64,000 nucleotides of DNA from Gottfriedia acidiceleris (GCF_002128425.1 NZ_NESS01000007.1:1555-65554); one strand, 5' to 3'; shown: positions 28,168 to 39,405, counted from the stretch's first letter. Translations and numbers: made by a program. The notes: generated by a model not told the origin, from the letters alone.

Positions 28168-28876
28168 TTAATCTCGGTTCCTCTAATTTATATCCTAGTC
28201 CACGAATTGTTTTTATATAAACTGGTTTTTTCGAGTCTAGTTCTATTTTTTCTCTTAAATGGCTAATATGAACATCGACAATTCGAGTATCTCCAGCAAA
28301 ATCATAATTCCAAACAGCACTTAATAATTGATCTCGAGTTAAGACTCTACCTTTATTTTTCGTTAAATATAATAATAACTCAAATTCCTTAGGGGTTAAT
28401 TCTAGTTTTTCACCTTGGAAATATGCTTCATAGTACTCAGGTAAAATTTTTAAATCAGCTATCATTAAAGTGTCAGTGTCGTCGTTTGATTGTACTGGTG
28501 TTTCAGTAATTTTAGATCTTCTTAATATCGCTTTAACTCTTGCAACTACTTCTCTTGGGCTAAATGGTTTTGTCATGTAATCATCTGCACCAAGTTCAAG
28601 TCCTAACACTTTATCAAATTCATCATCTTTTGCTGTAACCATTAAAATAGGAGTAGTATTTCTTTGAAGTCTTAATTCTTTACATACTTCCATACCATCT
28701 TTTTTAGGTAGCATTAAATCTAAAACAATTAATTCTGGCTTTTCCTCTATAGCCTTTTGTAAACCTTCTTCCCCATCAGTTGCTGTAACTACATGAAAGC
28801 CAGCTTGTTCTAAGTTAAATTTAATTAAAGTTAAGATATGCTCTTCATCGTCTACTACAAGAATTTTATTGTTCAT
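28160..28876 (-). CDS. phoP: Phosphate-regulon response regulator PhoP
   Basis: OmpR-family response regulator. The 238 residues contain a receiver domain (1-120) with the acidic pair DDEE (9-12), the phospho-acceptor Asp in LIVLDLMLPKKDG (about 53), the switch Thr in ILMVTAKDDE and the conserved Lys in DDYMTKPFSPRE, then a winged-helix DNA-binding domain (about 137-235). It is followed directly by phoR with an 8-bp overlap. The 150 bp upstream carry the promoter; a clean PHO-box array was not found. A terminator before it separates phoPR from the MaoC-like gene. Confidence 0.95.
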   Translation of the reverse strand: MNNKILVVDDEEHILTLIKFNLEQAGFHVVTATDGEEGLQKAIEEKPELIVLDLMLPKKDGMEVCKELRLQRNTTPILMVTAKDDEFDKVLGLELGADDYMTKPFSPREVVARVKAILRRSKITETPVQSNDDTDTLMIADLKILPEYYEAYFQGEKLELTPKEFELLLYLTKNKGRVLTRDQLLSAVWNYDFAGDTRIVDVHISHLREKIELDSKKPVYIKTIRGLGYKLEEPRLNE

Positions 28877-29027
28877 TTCATATTCCTCCAGGTTATTGTT
28901 AAACCCTCATCCATTTGTATCTTATTTTATTTATCTATATCTACTTTTTAATCATACTAAAAATTCTATCAGACGTAAAACGTAAAAAGTAGGGAAATAG
29001 GACTGGAAATTGCATATGAAAGTAGAA

Positions 29028-29060
29028 CAACAAAAAAAGAATGTCATTTGACATTCTTTA
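29028..29060 (-). terminator. Terminator of MaoC-like gene
   Basis: A perfect 11-bp stem (29036-29046 with 29049-29059) with a two-base spacer is followed by a TTTTTTTG run on the minus strand, immediately after the stop codon. Confidence 0.85.
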
Positions 29061-29062
29061 GG

Positions 29063-29533
29063 TTAAAAATTTTCATATAGTAAAGCGTTTGATTGGTTTA
29101 CTGTTGGTGGAATAACTGTCAGTTTTCCATTTGCAATTTCTGTTTGCGTTTTATTTAAAACGCTTACATTAATACATACTTCATTTAAATCTAAATTAAT
29201 TTCTACTACTTCAAAATGAATGGAGATTGTTTCATTGTGATATACATGTTGATCGAATTGAAGTTCTTTTTTAATAATATGACTTCCTGGGCCAGGTAAA
29301 TGTTTTGTAACGGCTGCAGAGACTAACCCACTTATAATAAAACTTGGAACAATCGGTTTATTATATTTTGTTTGCGAAGCATAGTTGTATTGAGTATATA
29401 ACGGATTTGTATCGCCTGTTAAAGCCAGGTATAAGTAAATATGTTTTTCATCAATATGTTCTGTTACAATTAACTTTTCACCAATTGAAATGTCTTCAAG
29501 TTTTCGTCCGATTTTTGCTTTTTTAGTTAACAT
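29063..29533 (-). CDS. MaoC-like hot-dog protein with altered active site
   Basis: A 156-residue single hot-dog protein of the MaoC/(R)-hydratase type. The hydratase-2 region is recognisable as LALTGDTNPLYTQYNYASQTKYNKPIVPSFIISGLVS (residues about 36-72), where hydratases normally have GDxNPLHxD and PIxHG. The usual catalytic His after NPL is Tyr here, and the second HG is PS. The fold is clear, but classical enoyl-CoA hydratase activity is doubtful. It lies upstream of phoPR with its own terminator. Confidence 0.75.
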   Translation of the reverse strand: MLTKKAKIGRKLEDISIGEKLIVTEHIDEKHIYLYLALTGDTNPLYTQYNYASQTKYNKPIVPSFIISGLVSAAVTKHLPGPGSHIIKKELQFDQHVYHNETISIHFEVVEINLDLNEVCINVSVLNKTQTEIANGKLTVIPPTVNQSNALLYENF

Positions 29534-29534
29534 A

Positions 29535-29862
29535 TTAAACCCCCTGTTTATCTTAATATTTTAAAAATTCGATAAACAATAGCAAATTTCCTTCTTAATC
29601 GGCAAAATTTTTATAAAAAAACTTATAAAAAAATTTAATAATCTTCAGTCCATATTTTCCCCCTTATGGAAGATAAAATTCTATTTTTCACCTTAATAGC
29701 AATTTAAATACACAAAATTACGTACCGACGATTAACAAAAAATACATGCTGTTTGGTGCATAAAAAACTTGTACATACTTATATCGTGAAACGTCATTTC
29801 GGAAGCAATATTATTTGGTATAATTTAGTAGATAAAATGTTATTAATAAGTGAAAAGGAGAG
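29535..29862. other. Divergent regulatory region, MaoC-like gene and unknown gene
   Basis: About 330 bp, very AT-rich, no gene. A TATAAT box at 29819-29824 is well placed for the unknown gene at 29869, but its -35 region is poor. No repeats were seen. Confidence 0.4.
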
Positions 29863-29868
29863 ATGGAA

Positions 29869-30333
29869 ATGTCCTATAAGGTTGATTTTAAAAATGTGTC
29901 TACGGTTGGATTAGAGTCTTCCCCTGTGGCAGATGCACTTGCTGGTTTACGAGCTAATGAAGCACGTTATTTTATGAATAAGTACAAACATGAATTTACG
30001 GTTGTACCAGCTAGTGAAAGTCAGGAGACACTTGATTATGTGCACCGAATTTTGAAAGAAGAACGTGATATCGAGTTTGCTGCTAAACCTTTAGAAACTT
30101 CTCGTTTTCAAGTAGAAAATATTAAATTTGCATATGTCTTTTATGAGGATGGACTTTCGGTCAATGTTATGTATACGGTTGATGATCCTAAGAAGCGTGC
30201 TGTTGGTTTTAAACTTTCTGACGGTATGGAAATACCAATGGAGTTAGTAGAGAAGTTTAAGTTTGCTAGGCAGAAGTCTAAACTAGCTGGAACAATTCGT
30301 GGCTCATATTTTGTCATTAAAGGTGAATATTAA
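29869..30333 (+). CDS. Protein of unknown function, 154 residues
   Basis: A soluble, charged protein with no recognised motif, signal peptide or membrane segment. It begins MSYKVDFKNVSTVGLESSPVAD and ends RGSYFVIKGEY. Features visible are a helical, Ala/Arg-rich segment (ADALAGLRANEARYFMNKYKHEF, about 20-42) and a beta-rich C-terminal half. The second of two ATGs (29869) is preferred because AAGGAG is eight bases upstream of it and only two from the first. Codon use resembles neighbouring core genes. It is monocistronic with its own terminator and converges on mdh. Confidence 0.75.
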   Translation: MSYKVDFKNVSTVGLESSPVADALAGLRANEARYFMNKYKHEFTVVPASESQETLDYVHRILKEERDIEFAAKPLETSRFQVENIKFAYVFYEDGLSVNVMYTVDDPKKRAVGFKLSDGMEIPMELVEKFKFARQKSKLAGTIRGSYFVIKGEY

Positions 30334-30348
30334 TTAGGTAAAAAAATT

Positions 30349-30394
30349 CAAAAGACCCACAAGGTAAATTTTTACTTACCTGTGGGTCTTCTTT
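30349..30394. terminator. Bidirectional terminator, unknown gene and mdh
   Basis: A long hairpin (30352-30367 with 30374-30390) with an AAAAAA tract left and CTTTTT right serves the plus-strand unknown gene and the converging citZ-icd-mdh operon. Confidence 0.85.
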
Positions 30395-31333
30395 TTAAGC
30401 TAAAACGTTCATAACGTTTTTGACAGCAGCAACTGAGCGATCTAATGCTGTTTTTTCATCAGCAGTCAAATCTAATTCAATAATTTGTTCAATACCGTTT
30501 CCGCCAATAATTGTAGGAACTCCTAAGTATATACCGCTGTACCCATATTCGCCTTCTAAATAAGCAATTGTAGGTAACACGCGACGTTGGTCCTTAAGTA
30601 TAGCTTCAACCATTTCTACTAAAGATGCTGCAGGTGCATAATAAGCACTTCCGTTACCTAGTAGATTAACGATCTCTCCGCCACCCTTACGAGTACGTTC
30701 AACAATAGCATCTAAACGGTCTTTTGGAATTAATTTTTCTAATGGAATACCACCAGCATATGAATAACGAACTAATGGTACCATATCGTCTCCGTGACCA
30801 CCTAAAACAAATCCAGAAATATCTTTAACAGATAAATTTAATTCTTGAGCTACGAACGTTCTGAAACGAGCTGTGTCAAGAACTCCAGATTGTCCAATTA
30901 CGCGGTGTTTAGGAAAACCAGCTTCTTTGTATACTGTATAAGTCATTGCATCAACTGGGTTTGTTAAAACAACGATTGTACAGTTAGGAGAGTATTTTAC
31001 GATTTCACGAGTAACTGCTTTCATGATGTTTGAGTTAGTTGATACTAGATCATCACGGCTCATACCCGGTTTACGAGCGATACCTGCTGTGATTACTACT
31101 ACATCTGAATCTGCTGTATCAGCATAATCACTAGTACCAATAATGTTAGCATCAAATCCTTGAACTGGACTTGCTTCAAGCATATCTAAGGCTTTACCCT
31201 TAGTAGGGTTCTCTAGTTGTGGAATATCCACTATTACTACATCCCCTAATTCTTTTTGTGCAAGCAAGAAAGCTGTTGTAGCACCAGTAAATCCAGCACC
31301 TACTACAGAAATTTTACGTCTACGAATTGACAT
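30395..31333 (-). CDS. mdh: Malate dehydrogenase
   Basis: NAD-dependent malate/oxaloacetate interconversion in the TCA cycle. The 312 residues are of the lactate-dehydrogenase-like MDH type: [11 protein letters not shown] dinucleotide loop (about 12-22), [18 protein letters not shown] active-site loop (about 80-97), TNPVDAMTY, the catalytic His in [10 protein letters not shown] (about 181) and the C-terminal helix. Last gene of citZ-icd-mdh, 37 bp after icd. RBS AAGGGAGG precedes the ATG. Confidence 0.97.
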   Translation of the reverse strand: MSIRRRKISVVGAGFTGATTAFLLAQKELGDVVIVDIPQLENPTKGKALDMLEASPVQGFDANIIGTSDYADTADSDVVVITAGIARKPGMSRDDLVSTNSNIMKAVTREIVKYSPNCTIVVLTNPVDAMTYTVYKEAGFPKHRVIGQSGVLDTARFRTFVAQELNLSVKDISGFVLGGHGDDMVPLVRYSYAGGIPLEKLIPKDRLDAIVERTRKGGGEIVNLLGNGSAYYAPAASLVEMVEAILKDQRRVLPTIAYLEGEYGYSGIYLGVPTIIGGNGIEQIIELDLTADEKTALDRSVAAVKNVMNVLA

Positions 31334-31369
31334 ACAAATACCTCCCTTTTGTTTACAAACACAATTTAA

Positions 31370-32650
31370 TTATACAAGAACTGATTCCATATTTGAAATT
31401 AATTCGTTTGCAAATTCAGAACATTTCACTTCAGTAGCTCCATCCATTAGACGAGCAAAGTCATAAGTAACAACTTTCGAAGCGATTGTTTTTTCCATAG
31501 ATTTAAGAATCATAGAAGCTGCTTCATTCCAACCCATATGCTCAAGCATTAATACTCCAGAAAGAATAACTGAAGATGGGTTTACTTTATCTAATCCAGC
31601 GTATTTAGGTGCTGTACCATGTGTAGCTTCAAAAATAGCATGTCCAGTTTCGTAGTTGATATTTGCTCCAGGAGCGATACCGATTCCACCAACTTGAGCA
31701 GCAAGAGCATCAGAAATATAGTCACCATTTAAGTTCATTGTAGCTACTACATCGAACTCACGTGGTCTAGTTAAGATTTGTTGTAAGAAGATATCAGCAA
31801 TGCTGTCTTTTACTAGGATTTTACCAGCTTTTTCAGCTTCATCCATCGCTTTGTTAGCTGCATCTTTACCGCTTGTTTCTACAATGCGATCATATTCAGC
31901 CCATGTAAATACTTTATCGCCGAATTCTTGCTCACAAACTTCATAACCCCAGTTCTTAAATGCACCTTCAGTAAATTTCATGATATTACCTTTATGAACT
32001 AAAGTTAAAGATTTACGGTTTTCTTGAATTGCATAATTAATTGCTGCACGTACAAGACGTTTTGTACCTTCTTCAGAAATTGGTTTAATACCGATACCAG
32101 ATGTTTCTGGGAAACGGATTTTATTAACACCCATTTCTTTTTGTAAAAATTCTATCACTTTTTGAACTGCTTCAGAACCTTTTTCATATTCGATACCAGC
32201 ATAGATATCTTCAGTGTTTTCACGGAAGATTACCATGTCTGTATCTTCTGGACGTTTAACTGGTGAAGGTACACCTTCAAAGTAACGTACAGGACGTAAG
32301 CATACAAATAAATCTAATTCTTGACGTAGAGCAACGTTTAAAGAACGAATACCACCACCAACAGGAGTTGTTAAAGGTCCTTTAATTGCAATCATATACT
32401 CTTCAATTAAATTTAAAGTTTCTTGTGGTAACCATTCTCCAGTAACGTTAAATGCTTTTTCACCAGCAAGAACTTCTTTCCATTCAATTTTACGATTACC
32501 ATTATATGCTTTTTCTACAGCTGCATCTAATACACGTGAAGATGCTGCCCAAATATCTGGGCCTGTACCGTCGCCTTCAATAAAAGGAATAATTGGATTG
32601 TTTGGCACGTTTAATTGGCCGTCTACTAATGTAATTTTTTCAGCTTGCAT
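31370..32650 (-). CDS. icd: Isocitrate dehydrogenase (NADP)
   Basis: Oxidative decarboxylation of isocitrate to 2-oxoglutarate. The 426 residues carry [12 protein letters not shown] near the N-terminus, the substrate-binding Ser/Arg motif [21 protein letters not shown] (about 105-125, Ser is the kinase target in enteric bacteria), the metal-binding DAAx[10 protein letters not shown] region and the coenzyme-discriminating [11 protein letters not shown] (about 345-355). The ATG at 32650 follows AAGGGGGAG; a longer frame starting 12 codons earlier lacks a site. Middle gene of citZ-icd-mdh. Confidence 0.97.
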   Translation of the reverse strand: MQAEKITLVDGQLNVPNNPIIPFIEGDGTGPDIWAASSRVLDAAVEKAYNGNRKIEWKEVLAGEKAFNVTGEWLPQETLNLIEEYMIAIKGPLTTPVGGGIRSLNVALRQELDLFVCLRPVRYFEGVPSPVKRPEDTDMVIFRENTEDIYAGIEYEKGSEAVQKVIEFLQKEMGVNKIRFPETSGIGIKPISEEGTKRLVRAAINYAIQENRKSLTLVHKGNIMKFTEGAFKNWGYEVCEQEFGDKVFTWAEYDRIVETSGKDAANKAMDEAEKAGKILVKDSIADIFLQQILTRPREFDVVATMNLNGDYISDALAAQVGGIGIAPGANINYETGHAIFEATHGTAPKYAGLDKVNPSSVILSGVLMLEHMGWNEAASMILKSMEKTIASKVVTYDFARLMDGATEVKCSEFANELISNMESVLV

Positions 32651-32702
32651 TACATGCTCCCCCTTGTATAAAAAAATTAAATTCATTAAAATACATGCTT
32701 TT

Positions 32703-32726
32703 GAGAGGAAGATTCCTCTTCCTCTC
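32703..32726 (-). other. Intercistronic hairpin between citZ and icd
   Basis: A perfect 10-bp stem (32703-32712 with 32717-32726) with a four-base loop. On the minus strand it is followed by AAAAGCAT, not a T-run, so it does not look like a classical terminator. It may stabilise or help process the citZ-icd-mdh transcript. Confidence 0.6.
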
Positions 32727-32784
32727 TTTACTATACCACTATTATTCGAATATTAAATACTATTTTAAGTATTCAATTACTTCT

Positions 32785-33903
32785 TTACGCACGCTCTTCA
32801 ATTGGAATGTAAGAGTTTTTCTCTGGTCCTGTATAATCTGCACGCGGACGAATAATACGATTATTTTCATATTGTTCTAAAATGTGAGCAGTCCAACCAG
32901 ACATACGGCTAATAGCAAAGATTGGAGTAAATAAATCATGTTCAATTCCTAAGCTGTGATAAACAGATGCAGAGTAGAAATCAACATTTGGTGGGATATT
33001 CTTTTGAGTTGTAACAAGGTCTTCAATTTTTTCAGACATTGTGTACCATTTTAACTCTCCAGTAATCGCACCTAATTGACGAGACATTTCTTTTAAATGT
33101 TTCGCACGTGGGTCCCCACCACGATATACACGATGACCAAATCCCATAATTTTAGCTTTAGCATCCATTTTCTCTTGAATGTAAGATTCAACATTTTCAA
33201 TCTCACCAATTTCAGCTAACATTTTCATAACGCTTTCATTTGCGCCGCCGTGTAATGGACCTTTTAAAGCACCAATCGCAGCTGTAATACCTGAATAAAT
33301 ATCAGATAATGTAGCTACGCAAACGCGTGCAGTAAAAGTTGAAGCATTTAATTCATGGTCAGCATGTAGTACTAAAGCCTTATTAATCGCTTCTTCTGCA
33401 ATTTCATTAGGTTTATCACCAGTTAGCATGTATAAGAAGTTAGCTGAGAATGATAAATCTTTATTAGGAGCGACTGGTTCAAGCCCCTGACGGATTCGAG
33501 AAAACGCTGCCACAAATGTTGAAATTTTAGCTTGAAGTTGGATTGCTTTAAGATAGTTTGAATCTTTGTCCATTGCTTCAGCATTTTTATCATACAATGC
33601 AAGCATTGAAATAACTGTACGTAATACAGTCATAGGATGTACATTTTTTAAATTAGTTGATTTTAAGTAAGTAATAACTTCTTGTGGTAACTCAGCGTTA
33701 TCTGCTAATTGAGAAGTAAGTTCTTTAAGTTGATCCTTATTTGGTAACTTGCGATGCCATAATAAATATACTACTTCTTCAAAACTTGCATACTCTGCTA
33801 ATTCATCAATACCGATACCTACATACGTTAATGTATCATCAATAATAGAACTTATAGAAGTCGTAGCTGCTACAACACCCTCTAAACCACTTTTAACTGT
33901 CAT
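32785..33903 (-). CDS. citZ: Citrate synthase
   Basis: First TCA-cycle step, oxaloacetate plus acetyl-CoA to citrate. The 372 residues match the short type II-like citrate synthases of bacilli, with the catalytic His residues in GPLHGGANESVM (about 220) and GFGHRVYRGGDPRA (about 260) and Asp in NVDFYSASVYH (about 310). AGGAGAG precedes the start. It opens the citZ-icd-mdh operon. The family is regulated by CcpC and CcpA in B. subtilis; no operator was confirmed here. Confidence 0.97.
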   Translation of the reverse strand: MTVKSGLEGVVAATTSISSIIDDTLTYVGIGIDELAEYASFEEVVYLLWHRKLPNKDQLKELTSQLADNAELPQEVITYLKSTNLKNVHPMTVLRTVISMLALYDKNAEAMDKDSNYLKAIQLQAKISTFVAAFSRIRQGLEPVAPNKDLSFSANFLYMLTGDKPNEIAEEAINKALVLHADHELNASTFTARVCVATLSDIYSGITAAIGALKGPLHGGANESVMKMLAEIGEIENVESYIQEKMDAKAKIMGFGHRVYRGGDPRAKHLKEMSRQLGAITGELKWYTMSEKIEDLVTTQKNIPPNVDFYSASVYHSLGIEHDLFTPIFAISRMSGWTAHILEQYENNRIIRPRADYTGPEKNSYIPIEERA

Positions 33904-34078
33904 ATTCCCCTCTCTCCTTTACGCAAAAATTTCCCTAGTATTTAATACATACATATACTGGTATAACTCTTTTAAAATACCGAGTATACATAGAAAGGAA
34001 CCCTACTATCATTTATTATAAACAATAATCTGACTTTTGTGAATGAAAACAATTTACTAAAATATAATTATTATGCAA

Positions 34079-34537
34079 TTACTTAATTAATTCTACAATC
34101 CAAATGAATAGATATGCGATTCCAGCTCCTATTAATGGCCCTACTGCAACCCCTTTAAATACTGCTACAGACAGTACAGTACCTAGTACTAATGCAGCTG
34201 TTATTTGTGGACTAGTAGCTAATAATTGTACTCCACCTTTTGCCAGCAGAGCCACGGCGATACCAGAGAGTAGTGCAATCCAGGCCACAGGAGTTTTTAA
34301 TGCATCAATCAAATTTTTAAAACCGATTTCACCAGTCGCGATAGGTACTAATACAGCAATCGTAATAATCGTTACGCCTAAATTAATCCCTTTTGATTGC
34401 ATGTAAGGAAATACTCGTTCTCCTAGAGGAGTATATTTTAGTACTAACAATACTATAATTGAAATAATTAAAGAGTTATTTTTAGCAATTGCACCAATTA
34501 ATAATAAAACTAAGAGAAATATTGTCGATTCACTCAT
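34079..34537 (-). CDS. ytwI: DUF441 membrane protein (YtwI-like)
   Basis: A 152-residue integral membrane protein with four to five predicted helices (about 3-34, 50-70, 80-103, 110-148). Gly/Ala-rich segments such as TPVAWIALLSGIAVALLAKGGV and VGPLIGAGIAYLFIW fit the DUF441 family. Position between citZ and ytvI matches ytwI of B. subtilis. Function is unknown. It diverges from ytvI. Confidence 0.85.
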   Translation of the reverse strand: MSESTIFLLVLLLIGAIAKNNSLIISIIVLLVLKYTPLGERVFPYMQSKGINLGVTIITIAVLVPIATGEIGFKNLIDALKTPVAWIALLSGIAVALLAKGGVQLLATSPQITAALVLGTVLSVAVFKGVAVGPLIGAGIAYLFIWIVELIK

Positions 34538-34661
34538 TTTGTTAGTATCCCCTTAATGTATAATTTATTAATAAATACTATCAAACTTTACTATTATAAA
34601 AAAATAATTCTTGATAAAATAAGACAAGAGGACTCATTTCACATTGGAAGGAGGTAAAAGT

Positions 34662-35774
34662 TTGAATAGAACTTTAGTTTTTCAGATCATTCGGTTTTTA
34701 TTTGTAATCGCATGTATTATTTTAGGTCTTTACGTGGCACTATTCATCTCAAAACTTACATACCCTTTCATCATCGCATTTATCATTGCTTACTTTTTAA
34801 ATCCACTAGTAAATTTATTAAACGAAAAAGCCAGAATACCAAGAGGAATAGCAGCATTTTTATCAATTATTTTACTATTAGCTGTTCTAGCAGGATTATT
34901 TACATTACTAATTACGGAAATCATTTCAGGTTCAACCTATTTAATTCAAGTTGTACCAGAAAGCTTTGAACGATTAATTTATTACGTTGAAAATATTGTT
35001 ACTGATAAAGTGATTCCTTTATATGACTTAATTATGAGTAAATATAGTCAACTCGGTGCTGGGCAACAACAAACGATTCGCACAAATATCCAATCGATTG
35101 GCGATTCTGCAATAAATCTAGGTAAAGAAGCATTAAACGGAATTATTGTAGGGATTAAATTAGTAATCTCTTTATTACCAAATACTGCTACCTTAATATT
35201 CGTTTCTTTATTAGCAACATTCTTTATTAGTAAAGATTGGTACAAAATAAAAAATTTATTCGCAAAATATACTCCAAATCGAATTCAACATTACAGCAAA
35301 ACAATCTTTATTGATTTACGAAAAGCTTTATTTGGTTTTATTAAAGCACATATCACTCTTATTTCTATGACGACAGTGCTAGTCTTAATCGGATTATTAA
35401 TATTAAGAATTCCTTTCGCAATCACTATAGCCATTCTAATCGGCTTCATTGACTTACTTCCTTACTTAGGAACTGGCTTAATTTTCGTACCATGGATCTT
35501 ATATACATTCCTGTCTAGCGATTATAAATTAACGATTGGTCTCGCAATTTTATATGGTGTCGTAATTGTTCAACGTCAACTTGCTGAGCCAAAAGTTCTA
35601 TCTTCAAATATTGGACTACAACCACTTCCTACTTTAATCTCGTTATTTGTTGGTTTTAAATTTTTTGGACTACTAGGATTGATTGCCGGTCCAGTAACTT
35701 TAGTCGTTTTATCAACTTTGTATCGAGCAAGAGTCTTCCATGAACTTTGGTATTATATTAGAGGTTCAAATTAA
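34662..35774 (+). CDS. ytvI: AI-2E family transporter, sporulation protein YtvI
   Basis: A 370-residue polytopic membrane protein of the AI-2E/YtvI exporter family. There are about eight helices: two N-terminal pairs, a long extracytoplasmic stretch (about 95-145), and C-terminal helices with the family motifs GFIDLLPYLGTGLIFVPW (about 265-282) and GVVIVQRQLAEPKVLSSNIGLQPL (about 308-331). The start is called as TTG at 34662 because AAGGAGG lies seven bases before it; an earlier TTG overlaps that site. Family members have been linked to sporulation in bacilli; the cargo is unknown. Confidence 0.88.
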   Translation: MNRTLVFQIIRFLFVIACIILGLYVALFISKLTYPFIIAFIIAYFLNPLVNLLNEKARIPRGIAAFLSIILLLAVLAGLFTLLITEIISGSTYLIQVVPESFERLIYYVENIVTDKVIPLYDLIMSKYSQLGAGQQQTIRTNIQSIGDSAINLGKEALNGIIVGIKLVISLLPNTATLIFVSLLATFFISKDWYKIKNLFAKYTPNRIQHYSKTIFIDLRKALFGFIKAHITLISMTTVLVLIGLLILRIPFAITIAILIGFIDLLPYLGTGLIFVPWILYTFLSSDYKLTIGLAILYGVVIVQRQLAEPKVLSSNIGLQPLPTLISLFVGFKFFGLLGLIAGPVTLVVLSTLYRARVFHELWYYIRGSN

Positions 35775-35821
35775 CTGAAAATCACATAATCTAAAATCAA
35801 ATTTTTATATCTTTGTAAAAT

Positions 35822-35856
35822 AAAACGAGAAAGCTAACTGCTTTCTCGTTTTTTGT
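35822..35856 (+). terminator. Terminator of ytvI
   Basis: A perfect 13-bp stem (35822-35834 with 35840-35852) and TTTTTT tail; may also serve the converging fxsA gene. Confidence 0.85.
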
Positions 35857-35888
35857 CTCTTATAAAAATCTATTACATTTCCAGTGTT

Positions 35889-36284
35889 TTATTTCTTTAT
35901 ATATCCAGTCCAAACAACGTTACCTTTAAACTTTTTCATTACAAAATAAAGAAGTCGTTGAACTAACTTGATTCTAATTGGTTTAATTAGCAACACGATT
36001 GCAAATAAATCGGTAATTGGTCCCGGAATAAAAAATAGGAGGCCGATTAGAAAAAATGATAATCCTTCTATCATGATTAAATCCGGCATTTTGCCTGCCC
36101 GAAGCTGTTCTCCGGCTTGTTGTTTAACTGTAACCCAAACGGTTCTCATGATATAGATACCAATCAAAAGCGTACCAATTAGCCAAAGAAATACTGTTAG
36201 AGAACCAATTACTCTACCCAGTAGTGTTAAACAGATTAAATCAATTAATGGGATTAACAAAAGCCAACCAACAAGTTTTTTCAT
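35889..36284 (-). CDS. fxsA: FxsA family membrane protein
   Basis: A 131-residue inner-membrane protein of the FxsA family with helices at about 5-28, 30-50 and 70-100, and the family stretch SFFLIGLLFFIPGPITDLFAIVLLI (about 75-99) followed by a basic tail. In E. coli overproduced FxsA lowers F-exclusion of phage T7; its native role is unknown. It is downstream of pyk, as in other bacilli. Confidence 0.9.
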   Translation of the reverse strand: MKKLVGWLLLIPLIDLICLTLLGRVIGSLTVFLWLIGTLLIGIYIMRTVWVTVKQQAGEQLRAGKMPDLIMIEGLSFFLIGLLFFIPGPITDLFAIVLLIKPIRIKLVQRLLYFVMKKFKGNVVWTGYIKK

Positions 36285-36340
36285 GATAGTTTCACCTCTT
36301 GCTTAAAATTAAAATATCTTTAATGATCTAATATGTCAAA

Positions 36341-36378
36341 AAATAAAGAGAAGGAAACTTTGTCCTTCTCTTTATTAT
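36341..36378 (-). terminator. Terminator of pfkA-pyk
   Basis: A perfect 14-bp stem (36342-36355 with 36363-36376) just after the pyk stop codon; on the minus strand a TTTTTTG run follows. Confidence 0.85.
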
Positions 36379-36381
36379 ATC

Positions 36382-38136
36382 TTAAAATATGCTTTTATGT
36401 CCTGTACTAACTATTCCTCTAGAAGCATCTACTGTAACTGCTTGACCATTTACTAAGATGTTTGTTGCATTTTCAACTCCAACAATTACTGGAATTCCTA
36501 AGCTAACACCTACTACTGCAGCATGGCTAGTTAATCCACCTTCTTCAGTAATAATAGCTGCTGCTCTTTCAATCGCTGGCATCATGTCTCTATCCGTACT
36601 ATTTGTTACTAGAATACTTCCTGGTGTAACTTTCGAAACAGCTTCTTCACCTGTTTTTGCAATGACAACTTTCCCTGCAGCAGTTTTGCGACCAATACCT
36701 TGACCTTGAGCGATCACATCACCAACTACATGAATTTTCATCATATTTGTCATACCTGTTTCACCAATTGGTAATCCAGCAGTAATGATGACAGTATCAC
36801 CATTTGAAACAAATTTAGCGTCTTGAGCCGCTTCCATAGCATGTTGTAACATTTCATCAGTTGAGTTTGCTCTTTCTCTATATTCAGTTTGAACTCCCCA
36901 AACTAAAGTTAAGCGACGACATATACGAATATCAGATGTAATAGCTAAAATTGGAGCTTTTGGACGATATTTTGAAATCATTTTCGCAGTATGTCCACTC
37001 TCTGTAGGAGCAATAATTGCAGCTACTTTTAAGTTTAAAGCTGTTGCTGCAACCGATTGACCAATTGCATCTGTAATTGTTCCTTTATTTTCTCTTTGAC
37101 GCTTTTTAAATAATTCTTCGTATTGTAAGCTTTTTTCAATTCGAAGCGCAATTGAGTTCATCATTGAAACAGATTCGATTGGATATGAACCTGCAGCAGT
37201 TTCTCCTGATAACATAATTGCATCAGTTCCATCAAGGATGGCATTTGCAACGTCACTTGCCTCTGCTCGTGTAGGTCGAGGATTTCGTTGCATTGAATCT
37301 AACATTTGAGTAGCCGTAATGACTGGCTTACCTAAATTATTACATTTTTTAATTAATAATTTTTGAACGATTGGTACCTCTTCTGGTGGAATTTCTACGC
37401 CCATATCACCACGTGCAACCATTAAACCATCTGAAACTTCAAGAATTTCATCTATATTATCGATTCCTTCTTGGTTTTCGATTTTCGGTATAATTTGAAT
37501 ATACTCAGCTCCATGTTTACCTAAAAGCTCACGAATTTCTAAAACGTCAGAAGCTTTACGAACGAAAGATGCAGCAATAAAATCAACATTTTGCTCAATA
37601 CCAAACTCGATATCACTTATATCTTTTTCTGTAATACCAGGTAAATTCACACGTACATTTGGTACGTTTACACCTTTTTTATTTTTTACTAAACCGCTGT
37701 TTAAAATTTTAGTACGAATATCATTTCCTTCAATACCAATTACTTCTAAACCTATTAATCCATCATCGATTAGAATTTTAGATCCAACATGTACGTCGTC
37801 TATTAATCCTTCGTAAGATACGGCAAACTTTTCTGCTGTACCCACTACTGGTTCAGTAGTAATAATAACTTCATTTCCAGTTTTTAATTCTGCTTGGCCA
37901 CCTTCAAAATCTAAAGTACGAATTTCAGGACCTTTTGTATCTAAAAGAATCGCTACAGTTTTACCAGTTTTTTCTGAAGCCTCGCGAATACTTTTAATTC
38001 TTGCAGCATGCTCTTCATGAGAACCATGCGAGAAGTTTAAACGTGCTACGTTCATTCCTGCATTAATTAACTCTACTAACTTTTCTACCGATTCACTAGC
38101 AGGACCAATCGTACAAACTATTTTTGTTTTACGCAT
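36382..38136 (-). CDS. pyk: Pyruvate kinase with C-terminal PEP-utiliser-like domain
   Basis: Converts PEP and ADP to pyruvate and ATP. The 584 residues are the long Bacillus form. The catalytic barrel has [11 protein letters not shown] (about 28-38), [11 protein letters not shown] (about 63) and the active-site region [12 protein letters not shown] (about 217) with [10 protein letters not shown]. After the allosteric C domain (about 355-470) comes an extra domain (about 475-580) resembling the PEP-utiliser swivelling domain, with [19 protein letters not shown]. It follows pfkA by 79 bp, in one operon. Confidence 0.97.
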   Translation of the reverse strand: MRKTKIVCTIGPASESVEKLVELINAGMNVARLNFSHGSHEEHAARIKSIREASEKTGKTVAILLDTKGPEIRTLDFEGGQAELKTGNEVIITTEPVVGTAEKFAVSYEGLIDDVHVGSKILIDDGLIGLEVIGIEGNDIRTKILNSGLVKNKKGVNVPNVRVNLPGITEKDISDIEFGIEQNVDFIAASFVRKASDVLEIRELLGKHGAEYIQIIPKIENQEGIDNIDEILEVSDGLMVARGDMGVEIPPEEVPIVQKLLIKKCNNLGKPVITATQMLDSMQRNPRPTRAEASDVANAILDGTDAIMLSGETAAGSYPIESVSMMNSIALRIEKSLQYEELFKKRQRENKGTITDAIGQSVAATALNLKVAAIIAPTESGHTAKMISKYRPKAPILAITSDIRICRRLTLVWGVQTEYRERANSTDEMLQHAMEAAQDAKFVSNGDTVIITAGLPIGETGMTNMMKIHVVGDVIAQGQGIGRKTAAGKVVIAKTGEEAVSKVTPGSILVTNSTDRDMMPAIERAAAIITEEGGLTSHAAVVGVSLGIPVIVGVENATNILVNGQAVTVDASRGIVSTGHKSIF

Positions 38137-38215
38137 TTTTTACCCTCCAAATTTATATAAAACTCAAAACTATTACGAAATTTATGAAATCGATTGCTCA
38201 ATTAAATCTACCTAA

Positions 38216-39187
<972 letters not shown>

Positions 39188-39359
39188 TCAATAATTTTAC
39201 CTTATGCATTTATTCATTTAAATAAAGTACCATGTAATACATATTTAAACAATAGAAATAATGTGAACTTTTTCATAAACTTTTTTTAATGAATGAAACA
39301 CTTTTAAAAGTATGACGACAGTCTTTATGCATATTGCTATTTTTTACTAATTTCTAAAA

Positions 39360-39405
39360 AAAATACAAAAAGAGCATGCTAACATATTGTTTCACACACT
39401 CTAGA
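39360..39405 (-). terminator. Terminator of accDA
   Basis: An 8-bp stem with two G-U pairs (39371-39378 with 39395-39402) is followed by TTTTTGTATTTTTTTT on the minus strand, about 20 bp after the accA stop codon. Confidence 0.65.

Noticed and set aside
28877-29027. TTTTACGTTTTACG upstream of phoP considered as a PHO box
   Set aside because: The spacing and sequence do not fit the TT(A/T)ACA repeat pattern well enough.
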